Assembly (NCBI GenBank): GCA_016191785.1
Contig: JACPVJ010000081.1
Coordinates: forward strand, 1 to 40,537
Direction: 5' to 3'
Source: Myxococcales bacterium
GTDB lineage: Bacteria > Myxococcota_A > Polyangia > Polyangiales > Polyangiaceae
DNA: 40,537 nucleotides
Shown here piece by piece: positions 16,862-25,695 of the stretch (position 1 is the first letter of the stretch; each line of letters opens with the position of its first letter). The notes under the pieces are model-generated. The model worked only from the letters and a program-made list of their open reading frames with translations, did no database searches and was not told the DNA's origin. Both the position numbers and the translations under genes were made by a program.

Positions 16862-17856
16862 CCGGGCGCGCGCTGCTCGCGCTCGGGGCAGCGCTCGGCC
16901 CCCTCGCGCCGCTCCCGGTGGCGGGGGCGCCGGTCAGCGAGCGGGCGCTGCCGGTGGTGGACCTGAGCGTTCATCTGCCCGAGCGGTTGGTCCGCGGACA
17001 GAGCTGGGTCGCTGCGACCGGGCAAGCGGACGCGCGCCGCCTGCGACAGGGCGGGGTGTTCGGCGCCGTGCTGCCGTTGGTCGAGCACCCGGGGACCGCG
17101 ATCGAGCCCGCTTATCACACGACCTACCGGGCGCTGGCCGCCGGTGCGGGCCTGCGCATCCCGGGCTGCCGCCGCCCGGGCCCGGGCGTTCGCACCTGGC
17201 TCGCCCTCGAGGGTGGCGAGACCTTGGCCCGAGCTCCGACCAGCGCTGGGCTGTGGGCGACGCGGGGCGTGCGCTTCTTCGGGCTGGTGGGCGATCGCGA
17301 CGGCAGCTTGGCCACGAGCGCGGCGACGCCGGCGCCCGTGCTCACCGGGCTCACCCCCCTCGGACGAGAGGTGGTCGGTCGCGTCCACGCGGCGGGCGGC
17401 ATGGTCGACGTGTCCGGGGCATCGGAGATGACCGTCCGCGACGTGATCGAGATCGCGCGGGCGTCGGGCAAGGTGGTGGTCGCCTCTCACGCCAATGCGC
17501 GCGCCCTCGCCGACCATCCGCAGAACCTCACCGACTCGCAGCTCGTCGACGTCGGCCGGAGCGGCGGAGTGGTGGGCGTCACGTTCCAGCGGCGGCAGCT
17601 CGCCCGGGGTCGCGACGCCGATCTGGCCGACGTGGTCGCGCACATCCGCCACGTGGCCAAGGTCGCGGGGATCGACGCGGTGGCCATCGGCTCGGGGTTC
17701 GAGAGCGGGGTGCGGCCGCCCCACGAGCTCTTGAATGCAACGCGCTTCCCGCGGCTCGCGAGGGCGCTCTTCGAAGCGGGCATGACCCGCGACGAGGTCA
17801 GGAAGGTGCTCGCGGGTAACGCGCTGCGCGTGCTGTGCCCGAGCCGAGCGCTGTGA
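16858..17856 (+). CDS. Degenerate membrane dipeptidase (peptidase M19 fold)
   Basis: The 332-residue protein follows the renal dipeptidase/M19 pattern (LTPLGREVV, SHANARALADHPQNLT, VAIGSGFESG) with a short hydrophobic N-terminus. Comparing family active-site positions: DGHND reads DLSVH (35-39), EGGH keeps its Glu (E118), DLSH reads DVSG (G187), the SHSNAR His is kept (H211), and GSDFDG reads GSGFESG (G280). Four of six metal/catalytic positions are therefore changed and hydrolysis is unlikely. The frame is intact, arguing for a retained non-catalytic role rather than a pseudogene. It is the last gene of the hsp20 operon and overlaps glycerate kinase convergently by 59 bp. Confidence 0.8.
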   Translation: MTGRALLALGAALGPLAPLPVAGAPVSERALPVVDLSVHLPERLVRGQSWVAATGQADARRLRQGGVFGAVLPLVEHPGTAIEPAYHTTYRALAAGAGLRIPGCRRPGPGVRTWLALEGGETLARAPTSAGLWATRGVRFFGLVGDRDGSLATSAATPAPVLTGLTPLGREVVGRVHAAGGMVDVSGASEMTVRDVIEIARASGKVVVASHANARALADHPQNLTDSQLVDVGRSGGVVGVTFQRRQLARGRDADLADVVAHIRHVAKVAGIDAVAIGSGFESGVRPPHELLNATRFPRLARALFEAGMTRDEVRKVLAGNALRVLCPSRAL

Positions 17857-18934
17857 CCGCGCGCTCCGCTGCCGCTTCGAGCAGCTCGGCGGCGCGGGCC
17901 ATCGATTCGGCCTCGCTCACCTGACCCTCGCCGAGCGCGAACGCGGCCACTAGGCCGTGGGCGGCGAGCTCGGCGGGCGACAGCTCGATGCGGCCGGCTA
18001 GGACGACGGCCGGCACCTTGGCCCCGAGAGCGCGCTCGCCCACGCGGATCACCAGCTTGCCGGCGAGGCTCTGGGCGTCGAGCCGGCCCTCGGCGGTGAG
18101 GACCAGATCGCGCTCGCGCACGCGCGAGTCGAACTGCACCGCGTCGAGCACGTAGTCGGCGCCGCTCGCCAGCTTGGCGCCGGCGAACGCCGCGAGCCCG
18201 AAACCCAAGCCGCCCGCGGCGCCCGCACCGGGGGTCTGGGCGTCGAACGCGAACTGGCGCGCGAGCTCGGCGAGCACGCCATCGAGCACGACGGCGTCCG
18301 CCGGGCTCAGTCCCTTCTGGGGACCGAACACGCGGCTCGCGCCGGCCGGACCGGTGAGCGGGCTGTCGACGTCGCACAGCGCCGTCAGCTCGACGCGTGC
18401 GAGCCGCGCATCGATTCGCGAGATGTCGAGCTCCCCCAGCGTCGACAGATCTCTCGCGCGTGCGGGGCGGGGGGCGCCGTGGAACAGCGCGCCCAGCGCC
18501 TGCGCCGCGCCGACGCCGCCGTCGTTGGTGGCGCTGCCGCCCAGCGCGACGACGATGGACTCGACACCGAGATCGAGCGCCGCCGCGATCAGCTCGCCGA
18601 CGCCGAAGCTGGTCGCGTCGAGCGGGCGGCGCTCGCCGGCAAGGCGAGCGAGCCCGATGGCGTCGGCGCTCTCGACTACCGCGACGCGCCCTCGATCGAG
18701 CAGGCCCAGCCGGGCCGAGCAGGGAACGCCCAATGCGTCGTGAGCTGGGACCCGGCGTACCTCGCCGCCCCGCGCCGCGATCAACGCGTCGAGCGTGCCT
18801 TCACCTCCGTCGGCCAGGGGCAAGAGCTCCGGCGGGCACCCGCAGGCCCGTTCGACGCCCTGCGCCATCGCGGCGGCGGCGGCGACGGCCGTGAGGCTGC
18901 CCTTGAGCTTGTCGGGGGCGATCAGCACGCGCAT
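17798..18934 (-). CDS. Glycerate kinase (type 2 family)
   Basis: The 378-residue protein from the ATG at 18934 has the family motifs APDKLKGSLTA (N-terminus), LPLADGGEGTLDAL (about 38-51) and VALGGSATNDGGVGAA (about 135), plus a Gly-rich AGAAGGLGFGLAAF segment. The family phosphorylates D-glycerate to 2- or 3-phosphoglycerate using ATP and feeds glycolysis. Length is usual. An open upstream extension to 19099 has no family similarity and is dropped. The 3' end overlaps the dipeptidase-like gene. Confidence 0.94.
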   Translation of the reverse strand: MRVLIAPDKLKGSLTAVAAAAAMAQGVERACGCPPELLPLADGGEGTLDALIAARGGEVRRVPAHDALGVPCSARLGLLDRGRVAVVESADAIGLARLAGERRPLDATSFGVGELIAAALDLGVESIVVALGGSATNDGGVGAAQALGALFHGAPRPARARDLSTLGELDISRIDARLARVELTALCDVDSPLTGPAGASRVFGPQKGLSPADAVVLDGVLAELARQFAFDAQTPGAGAAGGLGFGLAAFAGAKLASGADYVLDAVQFDSRVRERDLVLTAEGRLDAQSLAGKLVIRVGERALGAKVPAVVLAGRIELSPAELAAHGLVAAFALGEGQVSEAESMARAAELLEAAAERAVTALGSGTARAARYPRAPS

Positions 18935-19123
18935 TGCCGGATGATCCGCGTTTGTCGAAGGCGGGGGAATAGACCCCCGCCGGGTTCCGTCGAACCCGAG
19001 GCGCGCGGGCTCGACGCACACTCGGCTTGCGCGACGAATTCCGCGAAGTAAGGCTTGGTGGGTTCGGCCGGCCGTGCTAAGCGGTCCGCCGCTAGTCATT
19101 GGTTCTAGGAGGCACGGGACGCC

Positions 19124-20296
19124 ATGAAACGATATCTAACTTGGTTGGGGCTTGGTCTGTTGGGCGCTGCAGTCAGCGGTCCGACGTTCGCGTGCAGCAG
19201 CAGCGACAGCGGCGGCGGCGGCAGCAGCGGCGGCGGGGCTGGCGGGGCCGGCGGCTCGATCGTCGGCGGCGGCGGCGGCGTGGGCGGCTCGGGCGCGACC
19301 GGCGGCTCCGGCGCGACCGGCGGCTCGGGTGCGACCGGCGGCTCGACCGGGAGCAGCAAGCTCGGCGCCAAGTGCACCAAGGACGCGGACTGCGGCACCG
19401 CGGGCGTCATCTGCGTCACGCCCGACAAGACCGAGTTCAGCGGCGAGGGCCCTGCGGGCGGCTACTGCACGGCCGACTGCTCGACCGGCAACGACAACAA
19501 CGCGATCTGCGGCCCGCTCGGCGGCGTCTGCCTCAGCTACGGCACCGACAAGGCGTACTGCATGCGCAGCTGCGAGTTCGGTCAGGTCGATGGCTCGAAG
19601 AAGTGCCTGAACCGTCCCGATGTCGCGTGCTCGGGTCTGGTCGCCACCGCGCCCGGCGCCACGTCGTGCGATCCGACCAAGGCGGACACCTGCCCCACCG
19701 GTGAGACCTGCTACACCGACGGCAAGTGCCACAAGATCATCCCGGCCTGCCTGCCGACCTGCGGCAACGACAAGGACTGCGGCGGCTCGCTCAAGTGCAA
19801 CCCGCGGACCGGTCGCTGCACCAGCACCGCCCCCGCCGGTAAGGACTACGGCGCGGCCTGCGAGGCCAAGGACTCGGGCGCCCCGGACTGCAAGGGCATC
19901 TGCCTCGGCTTCGGTGACAACCTCCGGCAGTGCAGCGGCGTGTGCACCGTCAACGGCGGCCTGAACTGTGGCGAGACCGACCAGAACGCGCCGATGAAGG
20001 CCACCTGCATGTGGCTCGGCGGCAAGGGCTACAGCACCGGCGACCAGGGCTACTGCGGCGCGCTCTGCGACTGCAACTCACAGTGCGCCTCGGGCTTCAT
20101 CTGCAAGGACTTCGGCAACGACGCCAACGGCAAGAGCTGGAAGGACGGCACGCACCGCGAGGGCTACTGCAAGGGCCCGAAGGACTCCGAGGGCGGCGTG
20201 GAGCCGGGCATTGCGACCTGCAAGACCGACGGCGGTGGCGGCACCGGCGGCGGCGGCGGCACCGGCGGCGGCACCAGCGACGCCAGCACCGACTGA
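19124..20296 (+). CDS. Cys-rich secreted protein with Gly/Ser linker
   Basis: The 390-residue protein has a signal peptide ending TFAC (Cys24, weak lipobox), a low-complexity linker (about 25-80) of GGSGAT repeats, then many Cys-rich units of the type CTKDADCG...C, CPTGETCYTDGKC and CGNDKDCGGSLKC, and a second Gly-rich tail. Such proteins are common surface or outer-membrane lipoproteins in myxobacteria. GGAGG precedes the ATG. No enzyme domain is visible. An intrinsic terminator follows the stop. Confidence 0.88.
   Translation: MKRYLTWLGLGLLGAAVSGPTFACSSSDSGGGGSSGGGAGGAGGSIVGGGGGVGGSGATGGSGATGGSGATGGSTGSSKLGAKCTKDADCGTAGVICVTPDKTEFSGEGPAGGYCTADCSTGNDNNAICGPLGGVCLSYGTDKAYCMRSCEFGQVDGSKKCLNRPDVACSGLVATAPGATSCDPTKADTCPTGETCYTDGKCHKIIPACLPTCGNDKDCGGSLKCNPRTGRCTSTAPAGKDYGAACEAKDSGAPDCKGICLGFGDNLRQCSGVCTVNGGLNCGETDQNAPMKATCMWLGGKGYSTGDQGYCGALCDCNSQCASGFICKDFGNDANGKSWKDGTHREGYCKGPKDSEGGVEPGIATCKTDGGGGTGGGGGTGGGTSDASTD
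19283..19348 (+). repeat. 18-bp coding tandem repeat (GGSGAT)
   Basis: Three near-perfect 18-bp units (GGCGGCTCGGGCGCGACC) plus a partial one encode the linker of the Cys-rich protein. Such repeats can change copy number by slippage. Confidence 0.85.
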
Positions 20297-20318
20297 GCGC
20301 GGTTCGCTGATTCGAGAG

Positions 20319-20355
20319 CGCCCACTTGGCTTCGGCCGGGTGGGCGTTTTCTTTT
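20319..20355 (+). terminator. Intrinsic terminator of the Cys-rich protein gene
   Basis: CGCCCACTTGGC-TTCG-GCCGGGTGGGCG forms a 12-bp stem with two G-U pairs and a UUCG loop, followed by TTTTCTTTT. Confidence 0.92.
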
Positions 20356-20370
20356 CTGCGCGTGCGCGGC

Positions 20371-20892
20371 TCAGCGCCCCGGGCCGAGCGCGCGGCGACT
20401 GGCGGGGTCGTCCACGGTCTCGCCGGTGGTCTCGACCACGCCGCCGGCGGTAGGTCCGGGGCCCCCGTCGCCACGGCCCTCGGGCGCGAAGGGGCCGAAG
20501 CCGGTGGTCACCACGTGCAGCTGCCCGCGCGCGATGCGCCGATCGACCCCGCGCCGGACCAGCCCTGCGATCAGCTTGCGAGTCGGCGGGATCAGAAACG
20601 CGAAGCCCACCACGTCGGTGAGCACGCCGGGCGCCATCAGGAGCGCGCCCCCGGCGATCACCAGCACGCCGTCGATGATGCCCTGCTCGGGGGCCCGGAG
20701 CTCGCTCAGTGCCCGCGTCCACGCCCGCCAGACGCGCAGGCCCTCTCGCTTGGCGAGCCACGCCCCCAGAGCCCCCATGGCCAACGTCAGCGCGACCGTC
20801 GGCCAGAAGCCGAGCAGGCTGCCGACGCGCAAGAGCAGCACCAGATCGACGAAGGGCAGCGCGACGAACAGCACGAACAGGAGCCAGCCCAC
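20371..20892 (-). CDS. fxsA: FxsA family membrane protein
   Basis: The 173-residue protein starts with a hydrophobic helix (WLLFVLFVALPFVDL) followed by three more, including the FxsA signature region GVLVIAGGALLMAPGVLTDVVG (written here only as a landmark of about residues 80-101). FxsA is an inner-membrane protein; the E. coli member affects phage T7 exclusion by F plasmid, otherwise its role is unclear. The GTG at 20892 is chosen because typical family members begin close to this Trp-Leu-Leu; a TTG at 20919 is also in frame. The cytoplasmic C-terminal tail is Gly/Pro-rich. Confidence 0.85.
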   Translation of the reverse strand: MGWLLFVLFVALPFVDLVLLLRVGSLLGFWPTVALTLAMGALGAWLAKREGLRVWRAWTRALSELRAPEQGIIDGVLVIAGGALLMAPGVLTDVVGFAFLIPPTRKLIAGLVRRGVDRRIARGQLHVVTTGFGPFAPEGRGDGGPGPTAGGVVETTGETVDDPASRRALGPGR

Positions 20893-20915
20893 GCCGCCAG
20901 CATGGCGCTCCGGCG

Positions 20916-20952
20916 ACAAAAAGAAAACGGGCGCGGTGCAAGACCGCGCCCG
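20916..20952 (-). terminator. Intrinsic terminator of the OmpA-like gene
   Basis: On the minus strand a perfect 10-bp stem CGGGCGCGGT/ACCGCGCCCG with a 5-nt loop is followed by TTTTCTTTTT, 29 bp after the OmpA-like stop codon. Confidence 0.9.
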
Positions 20953-20981
20953 TCTGATCCGGAAGCAGGAGCGCTAGGCGC

Positions 20982-21929
20982 TCACTTCTTCTCGGGCGTC
21001 GACAGCTTCTTCTCTGCCGGCTTGGCCGCCTCGGGCTTCTTGGCCGTGTCGGCCGGCTTGGCTGCCTCGGGCTTCTTGGCCGTGTCGGCCGGCTTGGCCT
21101 CGGGCTTCTTGTCGCCCTCTTTCTTCGGCTCCCACGGCTTGGCCGGCAGGGCCTTCGGCTTCACGCCGGCCTTCTCCGACGCCTCGCAGCCGCGGGTCAT
21201 GTCCGTGGCCTTGCCGCCGCGGAACAGGACCTTGAACTCCACGCGGCGGTTCTTCTCGAGCGCCTCGGGGGTCTCGCCCGCGTCAGCCGGGCAATAGAAG
21301 CCGTAGCCCTGGGAGAAGAGCCGCTCTTTCTCGACGCCGCGGGTCACGAGCTCTTTCGAGACCGACTCGACGCGCTTCTGGGTGAGGTTCTTGTTGAAGC
21401 CAGCGTCGCCCTCTTTCGAGGCGTGGCCGCCGACCTCGACCAGCTGCAGGTCGGGGTTCTTCTTGAGCACGTCGGCGACGGCGTCGAGCACGGGCTTCGA
21501 GTCGTCCTCGATGCCGGCCGAGCCCTTCTTGAACTGGATCTTCTGGTTGATCTTCACTTCTTGACCGACCAGCTGGACCAGCGGCTTCTTGTCCGGGCAG
21601 CCGTCGTCGTCCTCGAACTCGTTGACGGTCTCGGCCTCGGTCGGGCACTTGTCCTGGGGGATGTTGATCTTGTCGCCGTCCTCGTCGAGGTTCGGGCAGC
21701 CGTCCTTGTCGGCCGGGGGCTTGCCGTCTTCCTTCTCGTTCGGGCACTTGTCGTCGGCGTTGGTGATGCCGTCGCCGTCGTCGTCCGCGGGCTGGGCCGG
21801 GGGGGGTGGGGGCGGGGTGCCCGCCTCGAACGACCCGGACATTTTTGCCTCGGCCGTACAACCCACCGCGGCGGCGAGCGCCAGCAGAACCACGGACGCC
21901 GTAACCGACGTGTTTCGCAAAGTTCGCAT
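20982..21929 (-). CDS. OmpA-family lipoprotein with TSP3 Ca2+ repeats
   Basis: The 315-residue protein has a lipoprotein signal with AAVGC (Cys24), a Pro-rich linker, thrombospondin-type-3 acidic repeats (DDDGDGITNADDKCP, about 49-115), an OmpA C-terminal domain (about 120-245) with NLTQKRVESVSKEL and NRRVEF, and a Lys/Pro/Ala-rich tail repeating AKPADTAKKPEA. OmpA domains bind peptidoglycan; the usual TD of GHTD is AS here (GGHASKEG), so one peptidoglycan contact is altered. It probably tethers the outer membrane to the wall. The SD GGAGG is separated from the ATG by the palindrome CTTCTAGAAG (21930-21939). Confidence 0.93.
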   Translation of the reverse strand: MRTLRNTSVTASVVLLALAAAVGCTAEAKMSGSFEAGTPPPPPPAQPADDDGDGITNADDKCPNEKEDGKPPADKDGCPNLDEDGDKINIPQDKCPTEAETVNEFEDDDGCPDKKPLVQLVGQEVKINQKIQFKKGSAGIEDDSKPVLDAVADVLKKNPDLQLVEVGGHASKEGDAGFNKNLTQKRVESVSKELVTRGVEKERLFSQGYGFYCPADAGETPEALEKNRRVEFKVLFRGGKATDMTRGCEASEKAGVKPKALPAKPWEPKKEGDKKPEAKPADTAKKPEAAKPADTAKKPEAAKPAEKKLSTPEKK

Positions 21930-22141
21930 CTTCTAGAAGCCCTCCATCACAGGTAAATCAACTCTCAGCCCTGAACGGCTTTCGTCTATTGCCGGGCTAC
22001 GCCGAGATCGGGCGCGACCTTCCCACAGGCAGACAGACCGGCCAAGCGACAAAGCACGCCCGACGCAGCAGACGCCCGAGCCCCGGATTTCGGCTCGCTG
22101 TGCCCGGCGAATTGCCCGAAGGCGGTGAATCGACGGCGATT

Positions 22142-23302
22142 TCAGGGCGTGGCGGCGGCCGGGCGCTCCGGCAGCCGCCCGAGTCGAAACGCCAGCTCGA
22201 AGGCCGTGGCGTGGCCCGCGCGCACCGGGAGCCGGAGCGCCTTCACCCGATCGGCCACGCAGGCGGTCGCCACGGGGTCCGGGAACCGGCTCTCGGCCTC
22301 GCGTGCGCGCTTCACCCGCCCGTGGGCGTCGAGCTCCACGTGGAGCTGGAGACGGCCCCAGAGCCCGGGGTCGCGGCCGAGCCCAGCGGCGTAGCACCCC
22401 GCGATCGCCGAGCGCTCGCCGTCGAGGGCGCTCGCCAGGGCCTTGGAGTCGACGGGGAGCGCCAGGGCCGGGTCGGTCGGGACTGGATCGAGGGAGGGCA
22501 GGGGGGCGTCCCCCGGCCAGACCTGGACGCTGAGCTCGACCTCGACCCGCTTCGGCGGCGGCAAGAGCGGGAGGCGGACGGTCTGCTCACGGAGGCAGCT
22601 CACCACCTCGGGCGCTTCGAGCTTGGTGTGGGCCACGCGCGGCGGACCGATCCGACCGCTGCGATCGACCGAGAAGCGGAGCACCGTCTCACCGCCCCCG
22701 AGCTTGCCGCTCTTCTGGACCCCGCGTTCGAAGCACGTCCGATACGGCCAGTAGCCGTGCTTGCGCGCGCGCGCCAGCAGGCTGGTCTCGCTCAGCACGA
22801 CCACATGCTTGCCGGTACGGCGATCGAGCGGAGCGCTCTTCGGCAAGCGGCCGCCCACCACACGGGTGTCGACCTTTACCCGGGTGCCGGGGTGGAACCC
22901 GGGGCGGTTCGAGAGGAACGTCGGATCCGAGGTGCCGCCGAGATTCCACCGAGCGATGAGCTCGTCGTGGGCGCCCGCCGCGACGTCGCCCTTTGGACGC
23001 GGACGTGCCCACGTCGAGTAGGGTGTCTCGATCTCGACTCGCGCCTCGGCGCCGGGACCCGCGTCCTCGACGGGCGGCGCGTCGGCGGGCGCGTCGAGCT
23101 CGGTCGCGCCCTCGGCGGTCGCGGCTTCTGCCTCGACCGCCGGTGGCGCTGCATCGGCGATCGCGGCGTCGGGGGTCGCGGGCACCGACTGCGCCACCGG
23201 GGCTTCGCTCGGAAGCGCGGGCGAGCACGCGCCGAGTCGGGTGGCGGACGCGAGCCAGACGCCGGCGACGGCCGTTCGAATGGGCGACAAGACGCGAGAC
23301 AC
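22142..23302 (-). CDS. AgmX/PglI-type lipoprotein
   Basis: The 386-residue protein starts at the GTG at 23302 with a lipoprotein signal (ATRLGAC, Cys26), then an Ala/Pro-rich linker and two copies of the TonB-like AgmX/PglI C-terminal domain: one around CFERGVQKSGKLGGGETVLRF and one around IAGCYAAGLGRDPGLWGRL (each with a conserved Cys pair). These domains occur in myxobacterial gliding and adventurous-motility proteins and in many lipoproteins of unknown role. The longer open frame running to 24604 is the antisense shadow of the next gene. Divergent from the gene at 23354, sharing a 51-bp intergenic region. Confidence 0.82.
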   Translation of the reverse strand: MSRVLSPIRTAVAGVWLASATRLGACSPALPSEAPVAQSVPATPDAAIADAAPPAVEAEAATAEGATELDAPADAPPVEDAGPGAEARVEIETPYSTWARPRPKGDVAAGAHDELIARWNLGGTSDPTFLSNRPGFHPGTRVKVDTRVVGGRLPKSAPLDRRTGKHVVVLSETSLLARARKHGYWPYRTCFERGVQKSGKLGGGETVLRFSVDRSGRIGPPRVAHTKLEAPEVVSCLREQTVRLPLLPPPKRVEVELSVQVWPGDAPLPSLDPVPTDPALALPVDSKALASALDGERSAIAGCYAAGLGRDPGLWGRLQLHVELDAHGRVKRAREAESRFPDPVATACVADRVKALRLPVRAGHATAFELAFRLGRLPERPAAATP

Positions 23303-23353
23303 GGTATCACGGTTCGGGTTTACGCCGGCGCAAACTCGGGTGAAAGTCGCCGC

Positions 23354-24844
23354 ATGAGCAACGCCGCCACCGAGGGAGGATTCGATTTCGCGCAGGGCTT
23401 CGTGCCGGGAGAGATCTCCGGTGCGCTCGGGCTCGGGCCCCTCGAGCAGCAGTACGAAGAGCTCTTCGCCGAGGTTCTGGCCGACGGCATCATCACCGCG
23501 GAAGAGCGGCAGCGCCTGGAGAAGGCCGCCGACAACTTGGGTCTCGATCGCCAGCGCCTGCTCCGGCTCGAGCAGGCGATCATGGCGGCCTACGAGACTC
23601 ACCACCGCGTCCGGGTCGTGGAGCACTACGAAGAGCCAGCCGCGTCCCTGGCTCCGATCCGCGTCGAAGCCCAAGGCGACGCCGGGCGTGCGCTGCTCTT
23701 GAAGCGCATCGAGCAGCTCGAAGGCCGGATCCGCGAGCTCGAGGAAGAGCTGACCCGGGCGCAAGCCGCGATCAACGTCGAGGTCGACCTGAGCGATCTC
23801 GAGGACACGGTTCAGGATGCCAGCGAGGACCCGGAGGACGTGTGGCGCCACGTGCGACGCGACCCGCTGAACGCCGGCGCGCTCCGCCAGCTCTTCCGGA
23901 TCTACGGCGCGAAGAACGAGCTCGACAAGCAGTGGTGCGTCGCGGGCGCGCTGGTCAGCGCCGGGCTCGCCAACGACGGCGAGCGCCAGTTGTTCGAGAA
24001 GCACCGCTCCCAGACGTTGATGGCCCCGCGCACCGGCATCGCCTCCCAGGCCTGGTACGAGTGCGTGTTCCACCCCGAAGAAGAGGTCCTCACCGGCCAG
24101 ATCTTCGGCGTGATCGCCCCGGCGGTGTTGCTCGGCCGGGTCACCGCGCTCCGGCGCGAGGGCAAGCTCTCGGTGCCGAAGCCCGAGCTCCGGCAAGATC
24201 CCGCCAAGGCCACGATCACGGCGGTGCGCGCGCTGCCCTGGGGCGCCGCCATCCTGGGTCTGCCGGTGCCGCCGATCTTCCTCGAGAAGGAGCGCGACGC
24301 GGGCTACGAGCACATCCCCGGCGTTCCGCCGGTGACGTACATCGGCCGGCGGGTGCTCAGCGGTCGGACGCAGCTCGAGCACGCGTTCCTGGTCGGCCGT
24401 CACCTCTCGGGGTACCGCCAGGAGCACTTCGTGCGCACGCTGTTCACCGCAGTGCCCGACCTGGAAGATCTCTTCCTGGCGGCGCTGACCCTCGGCAACC
24501 CGGGTCTGCCCATCGCCGAAGACATGAAGCGCCGGGTCGCGCCCATCGCCGCGGCCATCGAGCCGGTGCTCGAGCCGCAGCACAAGGACGCGCTGCGCGG
24601 CCACTTCCTGCGGTTCGTCGAGGAGGGCGGGCGCACCAACCTGCAGCGCTGGTCGAACGCCGCCGAGAAGACCTCGGCGCGGGCGGGCATGGCGCTGTGC
24701 AACGACCTGCCGACCGCGTGCGCGCTGCTCGAAGCAGAAGAGGGCAAGCTCGGCGAGCTGTCCCGCGATCTGATCGCGTTCGTCACGAGCGAGCGTTATT
24801 TCCAGCTGCGTCGGCGGCTGGGAATTGCGGTGGACCTGAGCTGA
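23354..24844 (+). CDS. Conserved-looking hypothetical protein, 496 residues
   Basis: I do not recognise this protein. The N-terminus (about 30-80) is an acidic helical unit, ADGIITAEERQRLEKAADNL, resembling TerB or EF-hand-like segments. A coiled coil follows (about 115-145, KRIEQLEGRIRELEEEL), then helical TPR-like text (DPLNAGALRQLFRIYG) and a long globular C-terminal region with a Gly/Pro-rich core (LPWGAAILGLPVPPIFL). No signal peptide is visible, so probably cytoplasmic. The start is the ATG at 23354. The 3' end overlaps the EI24-like gene by 62 bp in convergent orientation. Confidence 0.8.
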   Translation: MSNAATEGGFDFAQGFVPGEISGALGLGPLEQQYEELFAEVLADGIITAEERQRLEKAADNLGLDRQRLLRLEQAIMAAYETHHRVRVVEHYEEPAASLAPIRVEAQGDAGRALLLKRIEQLEGRIRELEEELTRAQAAINVEVDLSDLEDTVQDASEDPEDVWRHVRRDPLNAGALRQLFRIYGAKNELDKQWCVAGALVSAGLANDGERQLFEKHRSQTLMAPRTGIASQAWYECVFHPEEEVLTGQIFGVIAPAVLLGRVTALRREGKLSVPKPELRQDPAKATITAVRALPWGAAILGLPVPPIFLEKERDAGYEHIPGVPPVTYIGRRVLSGRTQLEHAFLVGRHLSGYRQEHFVRTLFTAVPDLEDLFLAALTLGNPGLPIAEDMKRRVAPIAAAIEPVLEPQHKDALRGHFLRFVEEGGRTNLQRWSNAAEKTSARAGMALCNDLPTACALLEAEEGKLGELSRDLIAFVTSERYFQLRRRLGIAVDLS

Positions 24845-25613
24845 GTCGGCGGGGGATCTGCGGGAGCACGCCGGGGTCGGCCTCGAGCATCTGCCAGACC
24901 AGACGTGACGCCGCGACCACGCCGACCGGCAAGAGCAGCACGCCGAAGCAGGGGATCCAGAAGAGCAGCGCGAACGCCAGGCCGAAGCCCAGCGCCGCCG
25001 CCTTGTAGGCGGCGACCAGTCGCAAGCGGTCCCGCATCCGCACTCCGCGCAGGGTGAGCGGGTAGTCGAACAGGTTCCACGCCAGGGACACCGCCGTCAC
25101 CAGGAACTTGAGGGGGACGGTCACGAAGATGGCAGGCGCGAACGCCAACTCGACGACCCAGAGCACGGCGAGGAGCGGCACCGCGAAGATCGCCGCGAAC
25201 GCCTGGGCGCGGAGCGCGCACCACATCTCCGAGAGAAACCCGATCGGGGCGCGCGCCGGAGCGCCGATCTCTTGCTCGACCTGACTGACCATCCGCTCGA
25301 GCGCCGGTCCCGACAGCGGTGGCGTGAGCGCGAGGGCGACCAGAAACCCGAGGACCGCCGCCAGCACCGACCCCGTCCACGAGAGCGCGCTGTGAGCCGC
25401 TCGGCCGTACCAGCTGGTGGCGTCCCCCAGCCAGCCGTCCACCCAGGCGTGCACCCCGGCGACCGCCGCCCAGCCCAGGGCCACGGACAGCGTCACCAGG
25501 ATCAGCGCTGGCACCCACGCGTACGGCCAGGAGCGCGGCGTGCGCAAGAGAAAGCCCGGCCCCCAGAAGACGGCGCCGAAGCCGGCGCGAAACCCAGGGC
25601 GAGGCGAGCTCAC
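24783..25613 (-). CDS. EI24/CysZ-like integral membrane protein
   Basis: The 276-residue protein has about five hydrophobic segments and the amphipathic GFGAVFWGPGFLLRTPRSWPY opening (landmark residues 9-29) seen in EI24/CysZ-like proteins. The PPLSGPALERMVSQVE segment between the first membrane helices matches the family pattern. CysZ proteins carry sulfate; many bacterial EI24 members are uncharacterised, so transport is only a suggestion. The start is the GTG at 25613 after GGCGGG. Confidence 0.85.
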   Translation of the reverse strand: MSSPRPGFRAGFGAVFWGPGFLLRTPRSWPYAWVPALILVTLSVALGWAAVAGVHAWVDGWLGDATSWYGRAAHSALSWTGSVLAAVLGFLVALALTPPLSGPALERMVSQVEQEIGAPARAPIGFLSEMWCALRAQAFAAIFAVPLLAVLWVVELAFAPAIFVTVPLKFLVTAVSLAWNLFDYPLTLRGVRMRDRLRLVAAYKAAALGFGLAFALLFWIPCFGVLLLPVGVVAASRLVWQMLEADPGVLPQIPRRLSSGPPQFPAADAAGNNARS

Positions 25614-25695
25614 CCCGCCTTTCTAACCATCGGCCGCGCCGAGGGAAACTCCGGACTCGGTGTCCGGCCGTGCCCGCGGTATGGTCGGCGGATAC

